Below, piece after piece: positions 45,528 to 47,126 of a stretch of DNA of 47,126 nt (its first letter is position 1; each line of letters starts with the position of its first letter). The notes below the pieces were generated by a model, which was not told where the DNA came from, did no database searches, and saw nothing but the letters and a program-made list of their open reading frames with translations. This DNA comes from Modestobacter italicus (GTDB lineage Bacteria > Actinomycetota > Actinomycetes > Mycobacteriales > Geodermatophilaceae). The DNA is taken from the NCBI RefSeq assembly GCF_019799965.1, contig NZ_JABGCJ010000011.1:1-47126 (forward strand), in the 5' to 3' direction. The position numbers were made by a program, and so were the translations under genes.

Positions 45528-46843
45528 CCTCTGCACCTCCCGGGACCGACGCGCCTTCCGTGATCGACGAACTGCACCGCCGCGGGCTGATCGCCCAGAG
45601 CACCGACGAGGACGCCCTGCGCGCCCACCTCGCGGAGGGGCCGGTCACGTACTACTGCGGCTTCGACCCGACCGCGGCGAGCCTGCACGTCGGGCACCTG
45701 ATCCAGTTCATGGTGCTGCGTGCGCTGCAGCGGGCCGGTCACCAGCCGATCGTCCTGGTCGGCGGGGCCACCGGGCTGATCGGTGACCCGCGGCCGTCGT
45801 CCGAGCGGCAGCTGAACGACCCGGCCCAGGTGGCGATCTGGGTCGACCGCATCCGGCGGCGGGTGGCTCCCTTCCTCGACCAGCCGGCGGCCGAACAGGG
45901 CCTGCGGGCGCCCATCTACGTGGACAACCTGGAGTGGACGTCGCCGCTGTCGGCGATCGACTTCCTCCGGGACCTCGGCAAGCACTTCCGGGTCAACCGG
46001 ATGCTGGCCAAGGAGGCGGTCTCGGCGCGGCTGAACTCCGACGCCGGGATCAGCTACACCGAGTTCAGCTACCAGATCCTGCAGGCCAACGACTTCCGGG
46101 AGCTGTTCCGGCGGCACGGCTGCACGTTGCAGAGCGGCGGCTCCGACCAGTGGGGGAACATCACCGCCGGCGCGGACCTGGTGCGGCGCACCGAGGGCGC
46201 CTCGGCCCACGCCCTGGCGACACCGCTGATCACCACCGCCGACGGGAAGAAGATCGGCAAGACCGAGGGCGCCACGATCTGGCTCGACCCCGAGCACACC
46301 AGCCCGTACGCGTTCTTCCAGTACTGGCTCAACATCGACGACGTCGACGCCCGGGCCTGGCTCCCGCTGTTCTCCGAGCGCCCCGCCGACGAGGTGGCCG
46401 CGCTGGTCCGGGAGTCGGAGGAGCGACCGGCCTCCCGGGCGCCGCAGCGTGCCCTGGCCGAGGAGCTGACCCGGCTGGTGCACGGCCCCCAGGAGCTGAC
46501 CCAGGCCGAGGCCGCAGGCCGGGCCCTGTTCGGCCGGGCGGAGCTGACGGAGCTCGACCCACAGACGCTGGCCGCCGCGCTCACCGAGGCCGGCGCCGTC
46601 GAGGTCGACGACCCGGCGGTGCCGGTGGCGACGTTGCTGCAGCAGGCCGGCCTGGCCTCGTCACTGTCGGACGCGCGACGCACGGTCAAGGAGGGCGGGG
46701 CCTACGTCAACAACGTCCGGGTGACCGACGCCGAGGCCGTGCCGGCCCCGGCTGACTGGCTCCCCGGCGGATGGCTGGTGCTGCGCAAGGGCAAGCGGTC
46801 CGTGGCCGGTGTGCACTGCCCCGGGGCGGCGCCGACCGCCTGA
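45524..46843 (+). CDS. tyrS: Tyrosyl-tRNA synthetase
   Basis: This 439-residue class I synthetase charges tRNA-Tyr. The HIGH-type motif is HVGHL near residue 57, KMSKS-like KIGKTEG lies near residue 245, and the tyrosine-binding TYYCGFDPTA and SGGSDQWGN are present. The S4 RNA-binding domain is at the C-terminus (about 370-430, SDARRTVKEGGAYVNNVRV). The GTG at 45524 overlaps the glycosylase stop; CAGGAT ends 8 bases before it, so some transcripts may start there. Confidence 0.96.
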   Translation: MTSAPPGTDAPSVIDELHRRGLIAQSTDEDALRAHLAEGPVTYYCGFDPTAASLHVGHLIQFMVLRALQRAGHQPIVLVGGATGLIGDPRPSSERQLNDPAQVAIWVDRIRRRVAPFLDQPAAEQGLRAPIYVDNLEWTSPLSAIDFLRDLGKHFRVNRMLAKEAVSARLNSDAGISYTEFSYQILQANDFRELFRRHGCTLQSGGSDQWGNITAGADLVRRTEGASAHALATPLITTADGKKIGKTEGATIWLDPEHTSPYAFFQYWLNIDDVDARAWLPLFSERPADEVAALVRESEERPASRAPQRALAEELTRLVHGPQELTQAEAAGRALFGRAELTELDPQTLAAALTEAGAVEVDDPAVPVATLLQQAGLASSLSDARRTVKEGGAYVNNVRVTDAEAVPAPADWLPGGWLVLRKGKRSVAGVHCPGAAPTA

Positions 46844-46873
46844 GCAGGGCGTCCGCAGGTCCGGCCGAGACGT

Positions 46874-46889
46874 GTGAACGCCGGGTGAC
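46874..46889. promoter_or_regulatory. GTGAA-N6-GTGAC direct repeat upstream of the rRNA promoter
   Basis: Read on the other strand this is GTCAC-N6-TTCAC, matching the 11-base register of the elements at 4113 and 19335. It ends 42 bases before the -35 of the rRNA promoter. It may be a regulator site; there is no direct proof. Confidence 0.25.
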
Positions 46890-46931
46890 GGGGATGTTCC
46901 GGGCAGGTGGCGCGCGTCACCCGCCCCGGGT

Positions 46932-46960
46932 TTGACACGTCCCGCGGAGCCACGTAACTT
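46932..46960 (+). promoter_or_regulatory. Promoter of an rRNA operon
   Basis: TTGACA (46932-46937) is a perfect -35, followed after 17 bases by TAACTT (46955-46960) as the -10. Downstream lies the conserved rRNA leader, so this is probably the main promoter of an rRNA operon whose 16S gene is beyond the window. Confidence 0.85.
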
Positions 46961-46966
46961 TCTCTC

Positions 46967-47126
46967 TGCGCCGGGAACGACCGCGAGGCCGGGACCGGGC
47001 GCCGAAGCGAGACAACACAAGCCGGAGACGACGACCCGAGAGGGTCTGATTCGCCGCGCGTCCGCTCCTTGAGAACTCAACAGCGTGCCGAAAGTCAGTG
47101 CCAAGTAACAAATCCCTGGGCACTGC
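46967..47126 (+). promoter_or_regulatory. rRNA operon leader, 16S gene beyond window
   Basis: The transcript would start near 46967. TTGAGAACTCAACAGCGTG at about 47070 is a conserved actinobacterial segment just upstream of 16S. A stem of CAGTGCC (47097-47103) and GGCACTG (47119-47125) encloses AAGTAACAAATCCCTG-like sequence, probably part of the antitermination or RNase III processing region. The mature 16S start is not reached. Confidence 0.85.

Overview
The window is very GC-rich with short intergenic gaps, frequent GTG starts and many 4-base ATGA/GTGA overlaps. It shows typical actinobacterial content: a DUF222/13E12-type gene, the assimilatory nitrate regulator NnaR, the arginine cluster argCJBDFR-H, and a closing rRNA leader containing the conserved segment TTGAGAACTCAACAGCGTG. 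This points to a chromosomal segment of a high-GC actinobacterium. My best guess is the family Geodermatophilaceae (Blastococcus, Geodermatophilus or Modestobacter), but that is inferred from general similarity and was not tested. I see no phage, plasmid, insertion sequence, CRISPR array or tRNA gene.

Left part (1-9.5 kb): a DUF222 gene truncated by the window edge, with a LexA-like box over its promoter; a gap with a hexamer repeat; a DUF3516-type DEAD/DEAH helicase; a very small Cys-containing ORF; an SDR dehydrogenase coupled to a long YidD; homocysteine S-methyltransferase; two paralogous membrane proteins; ArfB; and small membrane proteins.

Nitrogen region (9.5-25 kb): a nitrate reductase, nirB and nirD form one overlapping operon on the + strand. 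After about 5 kb of other genes (DUF2000, a frameshifted AraC regulator, a four-gene SigE-family sigma factor operon and an unknown gene) come narK, nirC, cynS (cyanase) and nnaR on the - strand. The narK and cynS promoters share an 18-base operator (two variable positions) at identical spacing from the same -10 hexamer, so nitrate and nitrite uptake and cyanate breakdown look like one regulon.

Translation block (25-34.7 kb): a small P-loop kinase, a PH-like membrane protein, then infC-rpmI-rplT with a long structured leader that ends in an attenuator-like terminator and an ATC start codon for IF3. A TrmH-family rRNA methyltransferase follows. Next is an EAL-DICT-LOV-GGDEF protein, a predicted blue-light-responsive c-di-GMP enzyme, divergent from pheS-pheT. 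Two copies of a palindromic element, with matching compensatory base changes, lie after the methyltransferase gene and after pheT.

Right part (34.6-47.1 kb): an SDR, STAS, VOC and diacylglycerol-kinase-like genes; then argC-J-B-D-F-R-H behind two ArgR-type boxes, with argG absent and a 12-codon ORF bridging argF and argR; then a 3-methyladenine DNA glycosylase overlapping tyrS. The window ends in the promoter and leader of an rRNA operon whose 16S gene lies beyond the edge.
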